A stretch of 64,000 bases of DNA from Protonemura montana. Taxonomy: Eukaryota > Arthropoda > Insecta > Plecoptera > Nemouridae. The notes beneath the pieces are model-generated. The model worked only from the letters and a program-made list of their open reading frames with translations. It did no database searches and was not told where the DNA came from. Both the position numbers and the translations under genes were made by a program. The DNA is taken from positions 13,892,418 to 13,956,417 of the forward strand of contig OX387605.1 of the NCBI GenBank assembly GCA_947568835.1. The letters run 5' to 3'. Below are positions 22,701 to 37,700 of the stretch, one piece after another; the stretch's first letter is position 1, and every line of letters begins with the position of its first letter.

Positions 22701-25700
22701 CCCCTCGCCTCGACGGACGCGTACCGTGCGTCGAGTGCGCCACGCTGACGCATAGCAACACGCGTAAGCACGCACCCCTGGTCTCGCATGCCAATGCGCG
22801 GGGCCGGGCATGTTTATGCAAGGCCCGTCGCATCCGTCCGGCGAACATCATATTGTTCCAAGACAGCGTTTATGTCCATCGGCTATTGTCACGCAGACAT
22901 GGCGTCTTCGGACGACGCTCGACTGACAATGTCACCGTCGATGGCCAAGTTGACCCTGATGCCGTGGTTCGGGCCTCGGTTCGACGGCGTCTGCTCTGGA
23001 CGCGTATGGCGATCGTCGTGCTGGATTGCCTTGCTGACATGTGGCCATTTGTATCGGAAGGATATCGAACAAAGCTTCTGGCTCCTTTTTTGATGACGGA
23101 ACCATTGCTCTGGTATTAGAAAACTACCTCTTAGCCCAATTTTCTGGTCTATACTTATTCGATTATTTGGGATACCATGCTAAATCTGGAGATGGTGATA
23201 GTATGTTTTTTATGATAATGATATAATGTGAAAAATGTGTTTCGAAAGCGAAGCGTCTCGGAATGTGGGGGGGGGGGGGGGGGGGCATTACAATTTATTT
23301 CATTTGCGACCCCCCCCCCCCCTCCCCGCATGTGAGGAAGACTTGAATGGTCAGCGATAGTTAGCACCCGTCAGTGAGTAGTTTGCCTTAATGGGGGAAG
23401 ATATTCAAAATAAAACACATAATGAGAAAGCCGAAAGGATTGGCCGAGTTCGGTAAATAATAAATCTTACGCGAGACTTGAAATGGCGTGCACAACGATA
23501 GGATCGCAGGCAATTAAAGGGTCTGAAATTTAAACGAGATTATCAGTGTATATTGAAGGTCCAAGAGAAATTGGTAGACCAATCAAAATGAAAATCAAAG
23601 CATTTGTTGCGTGATTTATTTCGGAAACTCGCCGCGTTTCGTTCGTAGTCCACGCATCGCAGGCAAGCGCACATTTTTGGTTGACCAATCGTCGAAAGTT
23701 GTGCGATCTTGTGAAATTGTTTTCACCCGCCAAAGAACCAAAAACAAAATACACAAAGTTGGAATGCTAGAAAATCTATTTCGTCGCTGCATTCCCTTGT
23801 AGCGATTTCCTCGCGAGTCCCTGGAACGGGGTGAAATGAACTAATGCGAGCTCGTTATAAACTTATATCGTTCAATATCTGCTCGCCGAGATCGTTGTGT
23901 TACATTTTGTGAAAAATCCAGCGAATGTTGGTGGCACGACTTCACCCTAGCGAGATCCCCATGCACTTGTTTTCCTGCGATTGTACCATAGCATTGACTA
24001 CGTGCGAGAGCATTGGTTCGGCAAGAGTTGCTAACTCTGTGAAGATACGGCATTGTTTGGTCCAGACAGCCGCCGCCATTGTTTACGCCTGGTTTTAGTA
24101 AAACCAGTAAGGAAATTGTTAACCGGAGTTAACTGGGTATTTCCTTTATTTCTCCAGGATTTTTTATTTTTTTAATTTTTTTATTGTTTTTTACAGCTGC
24201 TGGTGTAGTAAAAAAAACTAGCCGAATCGAAGACAAAGCATGACATCGTAATTCTTTACTGACCATCGAGATACGAGACACCCTGAAATGAATTATTTTG
24301 ATAGAAAATAAATATGCAAGCATCAAATGTAAGAAAAATGACTGCATTGCCATCCTCTCCCACGGTGGTCGCGACTCTCGTCCCATACGTGAGATACGAA
24401 CAACGAGATCGCCCGCATCTGCAGCATCCACACAGTTTACCGATCGCGATCGAAATAAATAACTTTTCCTTCGCGAACTAGCGGTAACAAAATGCGATAT
24501 AAATAATTACTAAAAGCAGATAGCAGTCGCTGGCCTCATGCTTTAAAGCTTTTAGTTAAAAGTGTGTGTGTGTTTGGGTCCCGGCTAAATGAGATCACGT
24601 CGCCATCAATGCTATGGAGGCGCGGGGGAAGGCTGCTGCAGATTATGCAAGCCGATAAGGAAATATTACTCGAATATTATTCTAACAGTATGCAGCTCGA
24701 TTACTTGGTCGTTATTAAACCTGTGTTAGCTAGACATTATTATAGAGTGGAAGTGTCTGAGAAAAGGAGGCGTGACGTTTCATTATTCCAGCCCGTCAAT
24801 AAAACGACCTTCCAAGAAATAGTTACGAGATTTTAAAACTAATAATAATAATGGAAACGATAGTAAAATAAAATAAAAAAAGCAAATTAACTTGCAAACG
24901 GAATAATTGCACCGTGTTTCTATCGATGAGTGGCACGCCAGTTCGTTAGGTACCCTAATAACTATTATTACACTAGGCAATGTGGAATAATATGTAATTT
25001 TTGTCGAGACTTATGAAAAGTATTATGCATTAGCCCGAGCAAATAATTATATCACATGTCTCTAATTATAAACTTTGTATAAAAGTATGCAAAGTTATTC
25101 ACCCACATAACATATTTCCAGCAAAATAAAATAGTCCAATTACTTAGCGTGTTTTTTTTTCTCGCCTTGGATGTTTCAGTCTCGCCCGTTTTTTTCCCCT
25201 AGTTAACCCGATTGCAAACAGTAATTGTAATTACGAGCATTGCGTTTAGCAGACTATTCACTGCCCCACCACGATAACGTACTCCCTCGGTGTAAAACAT
25301 GCAGCGATGTACCATTCGTAATCTGCAGGCCACTTTCCTTGATGGTAACGAGGCAATTCTCCACATTCAGCCCGCGTACTATGATAATCTTGATCGAGGA
25401 GGGGGGCTACCCTTAGCAAGGCCCCACGCGCTTTTAAAATTGTGTACGCAAATGTGCGTCGGAGATTCTATCGGCTATCCCCGCACAATAACGACCAGTG
25501 GCGCGGCGAGAACATTCCAAGCTCTGCAGCAAAGAAGTCAAGTGTGCGGGGGGGGGGGGGGGGGGGGGGGGGGGGAGAGGAGGAGGAGGAGGAGGAGCTG
25601 TTCTTAGCACTTCTTTGCATATGACCAATGTTCAAAACCAAACATTCATTAGAATAGTCATCTCATGAGCCGATGCTGACATGTATGGTTCCAATATGAG

Positions 25701-28700
25701 ACGAGAAATAATAATAAAACAAAAAAAACTAGTCATGAAATAAAAAGATGCATTAGCAGATTTCTTTATTATTAGGAACACAAATAACCTCTCAAAAATT
25801 AATGCTACACGAGGATCGACTAGCCTGTTCGATTCCCCGCTTGGGTACCAATTTCTGAGAGGTTACTAGTGTTCTTAACAATAAGATACTTTGCGCCTTG
25901 CAAGCACTTGCAATTTCAATCAGATTTCAATGCACTATCAGTGTCATTCCTCAGCACAAATTGTAAAGTTAAGTGATCACATATATCCTACGGGCATCTT
26001 AGAACGCAACGCCACCACCCCGGCTTTTCCTCCGCTTTCCTCCAGTTATTATCTGCACGGGTTAAGTTTTCCAGTCGCACACGAGCGACCGTGATAACAG
26101 ATATCAACCCCACAACTTCTCGACCCGTGCGCGTGCGTGTTTACTCTCTTGTTCCTCCCCCCTCGTGTTTTGCCCCGTGTCGTGGCCACGCTTTTTGAGT
26201 GACGGGCAAGTAACGCCCCCCGCGAGAGAAAGAAAATTACACGAGCTCGATTTTGGGGTGCGATATGGCGCGTGACTCGTTGCGAGGGTGATTAACGGGA
26301 AGAGGCGAAAGAATTAAATTGGTCTTAAATGGAAGCGCGCGGAAATTATCTTGGAAATATTTCGAATCGCATTTTCGTACTCGGTAGGACCTACAAGAAA
26401 CTAAAACACAAAACTGTTATACGGTCGGCGTTCAAAATTGAATACGGAAAAAAAAACGGCATTTTAAAGCCTTACGTAAATGTAGAAAGGTCTCAGACTC
26501 AATTATCTAAATGGATTGGCGTGTTGGAATAAAGGGACTCGTGATAACAGACGTTGAGCAACACTGTTCTGGGTCAGTATTTGATGGTATTGGATCAGGT
26601 ATTGAATGGATACACATTAACAGTTTTGCTTAGGTGAAATTTTGAAAGGAAGATAGTACAGAAACTTCGTTCATCTTGCTTATCAAAATCTTGCAGAATA
26701 GATTTGTGTGAGGATCCTGTCTCGGAAGGGTTGGTGTTACTTTTGGTGTTCTTTGACAGGAGTGGGCTACGTGACGGCACCGGGGTTCCCTTCTAGACTA
26801 AGTACGGTTTATCATCACACTCATTCATCGACGCCATTGGACCAGTACCAAATCTTTGTCAAAACAGTGCGTCGCTGAACTCAAAACAATCCACCTAAGT
26901 GAAATCCCACAGCGGGTGTAGGGTTTCGCTTGGTTTCATTTAAATGTTTGTAGAACAGCCATACGCCAAGGGAAATTAAGTTGTAACAGCTCAAGTCTGT
27001 TTGGAAGCAAGTAGCAAGTCTCGCAAGCGAATTAGTGTGGTCACATGCCTGAAGATCACTTCACACTTCTGATAAGAGCATATCTACAAGCAATAACAAT
27101 CATATTATGTTAACAGAATCAGAGAGGTCTGAGCCAGCTGTGTGTACCAAGAACAAGATGATGACATTCTGACACATTGAGATGGTGTCATGCGCAAATG
27201 CTTGCACGTGCCAAGGTGTCCAGTGTCACTGGACCAGAATGACTTGCCTCTGATAAGATAAACCATGTGATGTGCACGTGCACAACGGTGTCACCATTCT
27301 GAGAGCGATCTTCGACGGATCGCCCGTCGGCTATTGGCTGAGGGGGGTCGTAAATTTAGCCCATCCAGTCGAGTAACGGGTGCAAGTGATAACAGCGAAC
27401 AGCTGTGTTGTTAGCTACCCCCTATAGGGTACGCGTCATTTGCTGCATACAAATAGGCGACGAGGGGGTGGCTGGGTGCCAGTAATTGAAACTGGCTCTT
27501 AACAAATGACCTCTCCGAGCTGGTGCGTGAATTTTGACTGCTAGTCGGATTGTACTGATGATCAACAGATGAGCCACACGTGAGTTTTTTTGTTGTTGTT
27601 GCATAAATTGACGAATAGTTTGTTATCTCGCGTCAGAAAGCTACTAATTCCGTGGGTTTGTAATTATTGTAGTTAAGTTGGGAATAATTTATAGTTTTTA
27701 AATCAGATTTCGTGAAAACGTATGAGCAGCACGGAAGCCGTAGATAGGAATCTAGGAGATCGCTCCAAGGTAGACGGATTCTGGATATTACCTGCTTAGT
27801 CGAAAATTTTAAATAGCGTCGGTAGCATGCGATCACTGAATAATAGCTACCTATTCTGAAATGTTCGGTGGCACATCTGCGAGTTTGAGCTTCGAAAGCT
27901 GTGGTCCTCATTGAAACATTTTTAAAATTCATATTTTCATTAATTTAAAACGGAAAGTTAGGTAAAAATAGAAATTAAGCGGAGAGCCATTGCATCGCGT
28001 GCACTTATTTTGAGCACCGTAGCGAATGCAATTCTGCTAATCAATTCAAGATGATCAAAGCGGCATGATACAATGCCATTTACTGACAGTTGACCTAACA
28101 GCCGCTGCAGCAAATACCTTCGCACAGTCACACAAACAAAGTCGACGTTGAATAATATCCCCATCCCCCAACAGGGGCAACCCTTCGCCACGTAGTCGGG
28201 GGCACATGGCCCTTCGTGCGGGCAGGCCACGCCGAGAAACAAGAAACTTTTAATTTCCAGCCGCGCTCGATTTATCTCTTCGCTTCATTTGGCGAAATTA
28301 CTATGTATACTGGTCGACTGGTGTACGTGTCTACTATCTGCCGCCCGCCTCACATTAATTACTTTCGCGGCGCCGGCAAGAGTTGTGCATTTGTTTCCAA
28401 CTCATCCCGCCCGTAACAGCCACCCCCGCAGCCAGTTACCATCCTGTTTTGACATGAGTGAGTGACCCTTGCGCTGGTATCGGAAGATGCAGCATTAGTC
28501 ATAATTCCGATTTCATTAGCCCGACTGCGTTGAATTACAGAAGTTTCCTGTTGAAGACTTATTGAATTCAGAAGTTTTCTGCGTGAAATTCGGAAAAAAG
28601 AAACAGCCACTGCGTCCGATACAGACGGAGTTCGATGAAATGAATATAAAACTATTTATGACTTTCTTGCAGTTTTTGAACGATCAAAAATGTATGAACA

Positions 28701-31700
28701 AATTCATTCAAAGTTCAACATTTATGACTAGCTATATGCTCGGAATGCGATCGTGAAAGCCAATGAAAAAAAAATCGTTAAATATTTATCTTGTAAGTTA
28801 AACTTGACCAAAAACTGAAAACACTGTATTGAGATTGTGCGTTGTCGCAAAGATGTCAGCGGTCGATCGAGTTCTTATAACCAAACCACCAACCAGGTAC
28901 ACAATCCATCTCTCGACAATCCAAAGATGCAGTTCCGATAAAAGCTTCCAATTGATTACCGCCAAGGCCCAGTTCATCGAATATGCACTGTCGACAAAGT
29001 CGTTGAATAGTTCATGCAGCCGATCGCCCACGAGGACGCCGTCCGGACGACGCCGACGACGCGCGAACGTGCAGGGGCATGATCGCCCTTCGGGACGACC
29101 CCGGCGTCGCAGTAGCACACGTGTCCAAAGCGCTCGCCAAAGGGCGGCGCCGGGTGCCGAATATTGTGCTCGCTATCACTCTAGTAGACTTATTGGATAT
29201 ACTGACCACTGGGTGACCGGCTAGCCTGGTTGTGGTTTCTGATTAAGAACACTTCTCCCGCACATCCAACGTCGGTTTCAGATAGCTTTGTTTAAAAAAA
29301 AAACGGTATATCCGCTGGTGTCATTCAACGAACTGCATTCGCATGTATGCTAGGAAAATATGGACGTTCGTGTACGTCCAAATCGGCGTAGCAAATGTGA
29401 TTTAAAAGCTAGAACTATAAATTCAAAGAACATTTCGGGCATTGTACGAGCCGTTCACGAAGTGAAACGGTCAAATATTTAGTTGCGTTACAGTCCTGAT
29501 TGGTGGAAACCATTGGAAAGTCCTGTACATGCAAGGTTAGGTATACGTGTGTCATCCACAGACATGATCCTGTAGAAAAATGGAAAGGCTGGGAGAAAAC
29601 AGTAACGGTAGCACACCGGAAGATGAGTACTGACCTCTGAGTGCCTTCATGTGCGCGACAGCCATGCGCAAGATGGTGAGCTTGTCCGGCTTCCGCGCGA
29701 GTGCACTGCACGTGGGCACCATGTCCGACAGCTCGGTGATGTAGGCGGTCATCTTGTTGCGACGTCGACGCTCGATCTCACAGTGGTTTTCACGACTGCA
29801 ATTGAAACAGGGTCAGGGGTTAGCTATATGGCGGTGAACGCACCGGATCCAGAGAGCAGCCAGCAGCCACTGTTAGTCTGGTTTGGGATTCGTCGACTTG
29901 TGGAAGTCTCGTACCTATGATCAGGCAAGATGGGAAAAATACATAAGACAGGGACAACCTTGTCAGTAAAGCGAAGGGATCAGGTCTGCCTTGGTGGACA
30001 ACGATTGAAGGGCTAAAATAATTCGAAATAAGTGTCTCCATCTTCATCAGAATTTCACTCATGTCTTTCGAATGTTATGCCTGTTTGGTCATTATCTGTT
30101 ACGAAAATGAAAAACTGCGTGCGTTCTCGGAAACTCGTTTTTAACAATGATTTTCCTTGTGAACATTTTCAAGGACGAAGTAATTACCTTCAAGTCTAAA
30201 GTAATTTAGCTCGGTGTTCTGCTCTACGACAAAGGACATGCAAAATAAGCGGATAATTCCCTTTTTCTCGTGTCCAATATGCTAGCACCTCGTTGTAAAT
30301 AATTCCTCCAGAGTCCTCCACCCTCACCCAAAGGTGTGATCACTTCAGCCGTCAAGCACCCGCCGCGCTTTATGCAAGTCGAGTGCAAGTCCCACCTCCC
30401 GCCGCCGCGAGACGTATAAGATGCATTTACTGCAATCGAGAATGCACGCCAAAGAGAGCGTCGACAAGCAGCGAAAGGCAGAAAGAAGATAGCACACGGC
30501 GTCGCTTTCTCCACCCTCTCGACGCCGCGCGTAAACCATGACGCCGACGCCGGCACAGCAACCGCTTCAACACCTCCCGTCTATGCGTCGAAGTCGCGAA
30601 CGGCGATACAAATCTATATTGTTTTCAAATTGAATTTCACAACGAACTGCGGGTATACCTATACACGGCGTACACTTATTGGATGCGCTACCGCCGTTCA
30701 GCGGAGCGGTATCACACTCGATTAATCGGCTCGGCACAAGTGGCTGTTGCCGGCGTCAATGTAAGGCGTTTTGCATAATTCCTCGCAGCGTCGCGACGCC
30801 CTTGGCTGCGCCGAGTGAGATAACACACCTCTTTACGAGGTGCCCCCCCGCGGTGGCGTCGGCGTCTACCTGCTTAGCGCACATGCCAGAGTCGGGAGTC
30901 GGATCGATACCGCATGCAGGCGAGCATAATGCACAATCCCCGAGGCAAGTTCTTCGACTCTGTGCGGCTACGCCACTGTCAGGTAATTAACAGTACCAAC
31001 GAACATGTGTAAGGTGGAGGCGTCGGCGTCGCGAAGCTTGGAAGGCAGAGTGAGGCGTCGTGGAGGGAGATGTTGCGAAGGAAATGAAGGTAATATGAGG
31101 TACGTGTATGCCATGGTTGGAATCTCATTGAGTCCTCATCCTCTTACAGATTGTGGTTGCAGGTTATCAAATATCAATTATTCTTTATATGGAATGGAAG
31201 GGGTGGTCAAGTCACAGCGTCCTTGGCCAGGACCAAGAGCTAGAACCACAAAAAGCCAGCCCTGCACAACAAAATAAAACGTCTGAAGAAGCTAATCGAG
31301 ACAATTGGAAAGCGTCGCCACCTCGCGAAATTTGACAAATTCACTCGGGCGTTTCCACAAGAACAAGAACCTATTTTTCGCGCGGTTTTCTGTTTCTCAT
31401 GCTGTAGCCTCCCCGATAGATGGTATTAAATAATTCACTGCGGCGGCGGCGATGTGCAGGGACCGAGTAGGGCCAGTGAGTAGTCCGGGACAGATTATTA
31501 TCATTACGGCGTCGTGCGGTTGACGAGCTCAGACCGCGCCGGCGATTACCGATCGCCCCGGCATAATGGCAGCCCAATTGGGGCAACCCTAGCCCGATGG
31601 CAGCAGGACAGGTACGAGCGCGGGGGGCATCCAATCACGTCCACAGTGTCGAGCTGACCACGCTCCAGTGGCGGCTACTCAATGACTGGCAACACATGGA

Positions 31701-34700
31701 GATGAGAATTCGAAATCGCGAACTTTACACGGTTTCGCACGGATGCGACACATTCTGCGCGACGGTTCACGACCTTCGTGGGGGGTGGGTTATTTTTAGT
31801 TACTCGTTAATGTCGCACCAAATAACACGGCGATTTCATGTTTGGCCCACGCGGTTTTTCAGTTTTTGCGGTCTACTGCGGGGCTCATTACATAAACACG
31901 AATGGCTTGTATATAAAAATCCCAATGATAGTTTAAAAACCATGCCCGATTAATTACGTCATAGCTTGATTTGCGTAACAGACAGACTTACGGCATGATT
32001 TCTGCATTGATCATCATTACATAAGAGTGGCAAGGGCAGCATCAAAAGGAAAATCCTTTCCGAAAACAACTGCAGTCTCTTCTACAAGCCAAGTGGAAGG
32101 TACTAGTACGAGCACTTTTCCAAACAGATATCTCGGTCATAAATCCATGCGTGTACTCCGTGGCTGCGCAAGGTTCGATTGCGGCCAGCGCCGGGCTTCT
32201 GCGGCTAAGTACAGGTTAGCCCGTTGAGGGGGCAGCGGCAGCCAAGGCCCACGGGTACCTCGGAGCGCCCTAGGCTCCCCCCCCCCCCCCCCTCACCGCT
32301 ACCCCGGGCCGGCAGGGGCCCCGGGCGCCCGCGACCGTGGGAAAGAGCCGGGTCACGATCTCGGCCGCGCTCGGACCTATAGCTGCAGAGGTCTCTGCGC
32401 TGGTAGCGAGGATGCTACCAGTGTGCCCACGCTCAGGACAAGGGACGGGGCAGAAGGCTTGCCATAGAGGGTGGGCTCAGGGAGGGTCGATTCTTGATTG
32501 ACCTCACTGTTTAATGGGTGCCAATTGATTCAGCCCTCAAGGAAAGTTGTGTTTGAGTATGGTGATTGGGAATCTCACAATGTCCAAAAAGAACTGGCTA
32601 ACCAGGCTTAATTGTAACTAGCGAGGTCTGCAATATACATTGAGAACCAAAGATGGAACCGTGGTACAGCGAGTAATTTTAAGGACTACAAATGTGAGCC
32701 AACCCGAAGAATAAAATTTCGAAGTGTCTTCCAGGCTCTTATCAAAACTTTACTTTCGGTCATTTTCAAAATAAAAATATGAAACGAATCATAGTTACAA
32801 TTACTTAATTTATAATCGGTCAACGGCATCGTCATAAGATTATCGATTGCCGTCATTAATTTGCCAAGAATTTCTGACATGAAACTGCCAGCCGCGGCCA
32901 AGTTCGGGCCAATCAACAACAGGATTTTCAGGATGACCAATCAACAGTGTTAAAAATGTCATAGTTTACTACGTCTGTAACATAATATAAGAAGATACAA
33001 TCTTACCACATCTCATGCCTCGTTGGAACTACACATGGACCACAAGCCCTAATAATTTACTATTTAGTTTTCCCGTTAAAAACCTAGCGATATTGGTTAC
33101 TAATTAGCTTCGATAATTAAAAAGTGCGTTGTTTGATGGCGATGTGCTTGTCATGGCCCGTTTCAGATCCGCGATGGGCGTGGGAGAGGGGGGCGGCCGG
33201 GAGCGGAGGGCACCTGATCAGCGCGCATTATTTAGAGTGTGGCCGATCAGCCGCGGACGTGGGCGCACGGACTGCCCATCACTCGTCCCCGGGAGTTAGG
33301 ACATCACCCCTTTGCCGTCCCGATCTCTGTCTTACGAATGTCTTAGAACGCCGCCCCGGGGCAGTGTGTACCACTTATCCCCTCCACTTGCTTGACCGGA
33401 GGAGGCAGTAACGCGCTCATCAACCTGCATGTCCAGCTAATGGAAGGTAAACTGGACTTTAACGTGCTTTCTGGGGATTTATACATTCGAATCGGGAAGG
33501 GATTTTGACTGAAGAATTAGGTTTTTGTCATTTAAGGGGTTCAGCAGGTTTCCCAAAACCAAGGTTTACTTTATTTTGTAGATGTGTCCTAAGTGCATAC
33601 GACTCCATTGTTGAACCATAATTTAACTCTAATGTACGTTTTATGGTTTCTTGTGGACCGAGACAGCGATGGCAACTTAGAAAACTCGTGTCTACTTATT
33701 CGCAGTGTATCATTGGCTCTCTTGAGACTGAAAATGTGCATTACTAATAATCGTACGATATCAAGTATTTACCATCGTGTTCCTTCTTCTTTGCAACAAG
33801 TAGACAATATATAACCGTAAAGAAACAATTGTACAGTATTGCGCCAAGTATTTTTTGTTTCTTTCCATGTTGTGTTCTCTGATCTTCCATCCACAGAGTA
33901 TACGAATGTACCCCATCAGTGGGAAATAGCATCCTACGCGAACCAACCACGAACATCTCCAGTCTCAATTGTATAGTTATTATTATTCAGATAATCTCCA
34001 AGTGAAACTATCTCTGTCTGATGGCCCACCAGGGATCTGTCTGACCTTCTCGCTCTGGTACAATATAGGTGTATCAGACAGAGATCCTTATTTTGTAATA
34101 TCACAAGTAAAACGTCTCTCGAATAAACAAAGTTTTTATATCAAGACAAAGAAACTGGGAAACGTTTCGGAAAATTAATGGACATACTTCAAGCGACGGT
34201 GAGGTATTTTATAGGATACAGGAGTAAAGTGCATCTGCGAGTTGACGAATTTATAGCTATCAAATAGTTTACAACATTCAGTCGTTTTATTACACGGTTA
34301 ATAGAAAATTTATTGGTATATTGCAAACACCAATCAGGCGCGTTCTGATTGCGATCTCATTAGATTTAAACAGATCATAAAAAGTGAGCCGATTCCAATT
34401 GAAAATTGAACTTTCTTTCCTCGTTATACAAGAGCACGGCTTCTAGTTAGAAAGCCGGCGCACCCTCAAGTCTCCTAACAACGATATCGTCGTCAAGTGC
34501 GCTGTTCAAACTTTAGGGGCAGCTGATATCACCATTCGCCGGGGCGCAGCGAGGGTTTAATTGACATGGAACGATCTCGATCTCGTTGCCGGGCAACAAG
34601 TGGCTGCTTTGCACCTCTTTCTCGGCATCGTTGCCATCAGTTATCGGGTCGGGTTTGGGCCGCACGGGAAAAGCAACCAAAGGGCAAACTAGGAAAAACC

Positions 34701-37700
34701 GCTGGCCAGCCTTGTCGTCCCTCAAAACACGTCAGCTAGATAATAAAACACTTATCGTACCAATCAATTTGGGCACATCATAAGTTTACTATCACATAAA
34801 AGAGTTCCATTATTTAACCGATGAAAAAAAGCGTCGCCCAATGCCGTAGGCCGTAAAAGCGGCGGATTAGTTTGAAAGTGTCATCTGAAAATGTGTCCAT
34901 CTGCTCCATCATAGCCCGTTTGTCGTAAGTTTCTCAACGCGCATAGCGTGCAGGAAACACGACGCTCGTGTTTTGGGGACCCGCAGGAAGATGTCGACCT
35001 GCGATAAGGAGCTGAGGAAAGAGCGAGCTGAACATGGATGACCTACCTGGCGAACCGTTCCTTATCCTGGATGCTGTCATCTTCCATGCCCCTGTTGTAC
35101 TTGCTCCCGCTGGGGTCGTCTTCATCGGATCTGAAACAAGATTAGAGCGACGCTTTGTTAGCATTTGTGTCGTGTCGTGCATAAAATAATAAGATTCTGA
35201 CAAGATGTGTGGGAATTATTTCTGTGCATGTGTCGGTTCGAAGGAGACGGAATCTAAATGGTCGCGTTCGTTGTCGAATAGGCTCCTTTGTGTATTGTCA
35301 TCGGTTTACAATCGCAGCAAGTATGGTTTTTAGGCTTTCTATGACCATAAATTCGTTGACAAACAATGGCTTAATGTGTGGCAAAATCAATTGTTCCCAA
35401 CTCAAATATACACGTGCCAGAAATAATGTGGCAGATAAATACATAACAAGAGAACAGATCCAATGCAGGCGTTCCTCTGTGTAGGTATAGAGTGGACAAT
35501 TATTCCAATTTTCTACAGTCACCACGATAATATCGCGGCAAAAACTCTTTAAAACAAGAATTAGCGAACAGCAGAGATACGGGTGGTCAAGTATCGCAAT
35601 CAAGAAAGAGATCATTTTTCTGCTTTGAAGCCGGATTCGAACACCAATTTCACAGATCTCATCTTCACAGAAAACAATCGAAATCCTCGCTCGTGGACGA
35701 GTCAGCAACACAATTCACCGTCCAATTCGATCAGGTGTATTTTTGTTTTCAAATCAATTTTTTGCCCATCTAGCTGCTGCACTCTTCTCGAGCTATATGT
35801 GTGTGAATAGCAGAGCTCCTCGAAGCGTTACCAACAAGACGTTCCGGTCGCTGGTCATCCTGATTCCTGCATCTTGCTGCCACCGACACAATGCCACTCC
35901 TGAACGATTGACGGGGTCCACAGGCGCGTCGGAGGAGGTAGACATTTGGTACTGTCATGGACCAGTCCACGTACTACGGCGACGTCGGACAGAATGGGTC
36001 TCAGATTGAGAGATTTCAGGGAGAATCGATCGACTAATTGAGCAGTCGTCTTTTGTAATGGGCGACGAAACGTGCTTGCTGCGACACAGTAATCGAACAA
36101 AGAGTCCGATATATATGAAAGGAGCCACTTCGATTAATCAATTCTTAAAGTGAACGACGCCGTTGATTTTGTTTTTATTTTTGAAAGAAGACGAGATACG
36201 GTAAGAGAGATTGGTAGTCATTGAGACTAAATTAGTGACTTCAATTCGCAACAATTTGGGGACATGGTTTGGTTCCTTTAAAATGAATTCACTGCAGATG
36301 CAGCAATTCAGTTACTCATACCCTGTTCGTATAGATAAGTGTTCCGCGAGACTAGCCGGGCTTTTTTAGTAAGGAAAATAAATTTTAGACACAAAGGGGT
36401 GCGAACGAAGTGAGTATAGATCTCTACAAATTGTTTCCCGCTAACTTGAATTCATCACAACCCAAAGAAACAGACCACAACAGGCAAAAAGCAAATCCAA
36501 TTAACTTTTTCCCCATTGTTATTTATAAAAGTTTATCGCAGCTCGCCTGGCGCTATCGCTGGTGAAAACCACACGCCGAAAGCCCGTCTCGGGTATGTAA
36601 GATGCAGAGCGAGCGTATACATTGGCGCCCTTTACAGGGAAGCGTCGCAAAGGGCAGGCAGTGCATGCGGCAACGCGGGGCCGATGGGTGTCGGGGTCCC
36701 GGCGCCGGCGGCGTTGCTTCTAAAGGACGCATGTTGCACGCAAGACCAAGCTGGCTCAAAGGCCGCCGGGTGGACCAGACTCACAGTTAGCACCGAGGGT
36801 TTGATAGGCCGAACGCGGCAGCCGATTGGTTATAAATGATTTGTAAAACAAATCAGTTTTGTTGTTTTATTGATGGACAGTAAAATTGAGTGGCTATCAC
36901 AATGAATCAAGGTGAGTTTTGATATGAGAAGTGAAATCATAGCTCGGCAGCAGGAATATGGTGTTAACCAATCGTGGTGCTCAGTAAAATATCACGTATA
37001 AAATCTGTGGGTTTCCTACCCAAATGTGCAGTACCGAAAATCCACAGAAATATCCCTAGTCACAGTTGACTCAGCTATAATTAAAATTACCGTAGATGAT
37101 AGAAATTTTTGAAAATTACACAGCCAGTAAATGTCCTATCGCATAAAAAAGTCACTTATTCTAAGATTCCCAAAGGTAGATATCACAAATATAATGTACA
37201 ATTATCAGCTTAAGTTAAACATACTAACTCGGGAAGAGAAAAATGACTATATTTTGAAGCTATGAGCCACACCTTTGCAATATAAAATTCCAACTTATTC
37301 TTCGATCAGATTCGTTTCTAAAAAAAGCGAATAGACATTTTTTCCTGCTGCTTATTAAAATTGCTTCTCTAGCCATGAAAATTCATCTAAACGCCCGCAG
37401 GCACATTGCCCTAACTAAATACCGAATCGCAAATTCATCTCATCACAGCCCGTGATATGGATATGGTAAGAGAAGGCTACACTCGCCATTCCCCATCTGG
37501 GACTGAATGTTACAATAATAGATCGGCGATGAGAGAACAACAGGGGCTGCCAGCCGACGAAACAGAAGTCAAACGCAACTGGCGGGCGATAGCGTAATTA
37601 TGGTAATGCACCCCGAGTTACGCCGCACGCACATCCCCCGAGCATTGCGTTTCACGCACTTGCCCCTTGCTGTACGCACGATACTACATGGGAACAGAAA

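Larger units (their letters stand above)
22204..29634 (-). other. tango intron (7.4 kb), no exon seen inside
   Basis: Holds a G19...C13 homopolymer pair (23267-23322), a G28 plus GGA array (25548-25598), an inverted-repeat unit with tRNA-like core (25763-25886) and a reverse copy of repeat family A (26525-26880). GC-rich patches near 22.7-23.0 and 30.4-30.9 kb (the latter in the next intron) show no supported gene. Confidence 0.5.

Noticed and set aside
25434-25628. Poly-Pro and poly-Gly protein frames
   Set aside because: They are translations of the G28/GGA homopolymer tract.
35298-35711. 137-codon minus frame next to the KERFAS exon
   Set aside because: No relation to tango or any family I know, and phase does not fit neighbouring exons.
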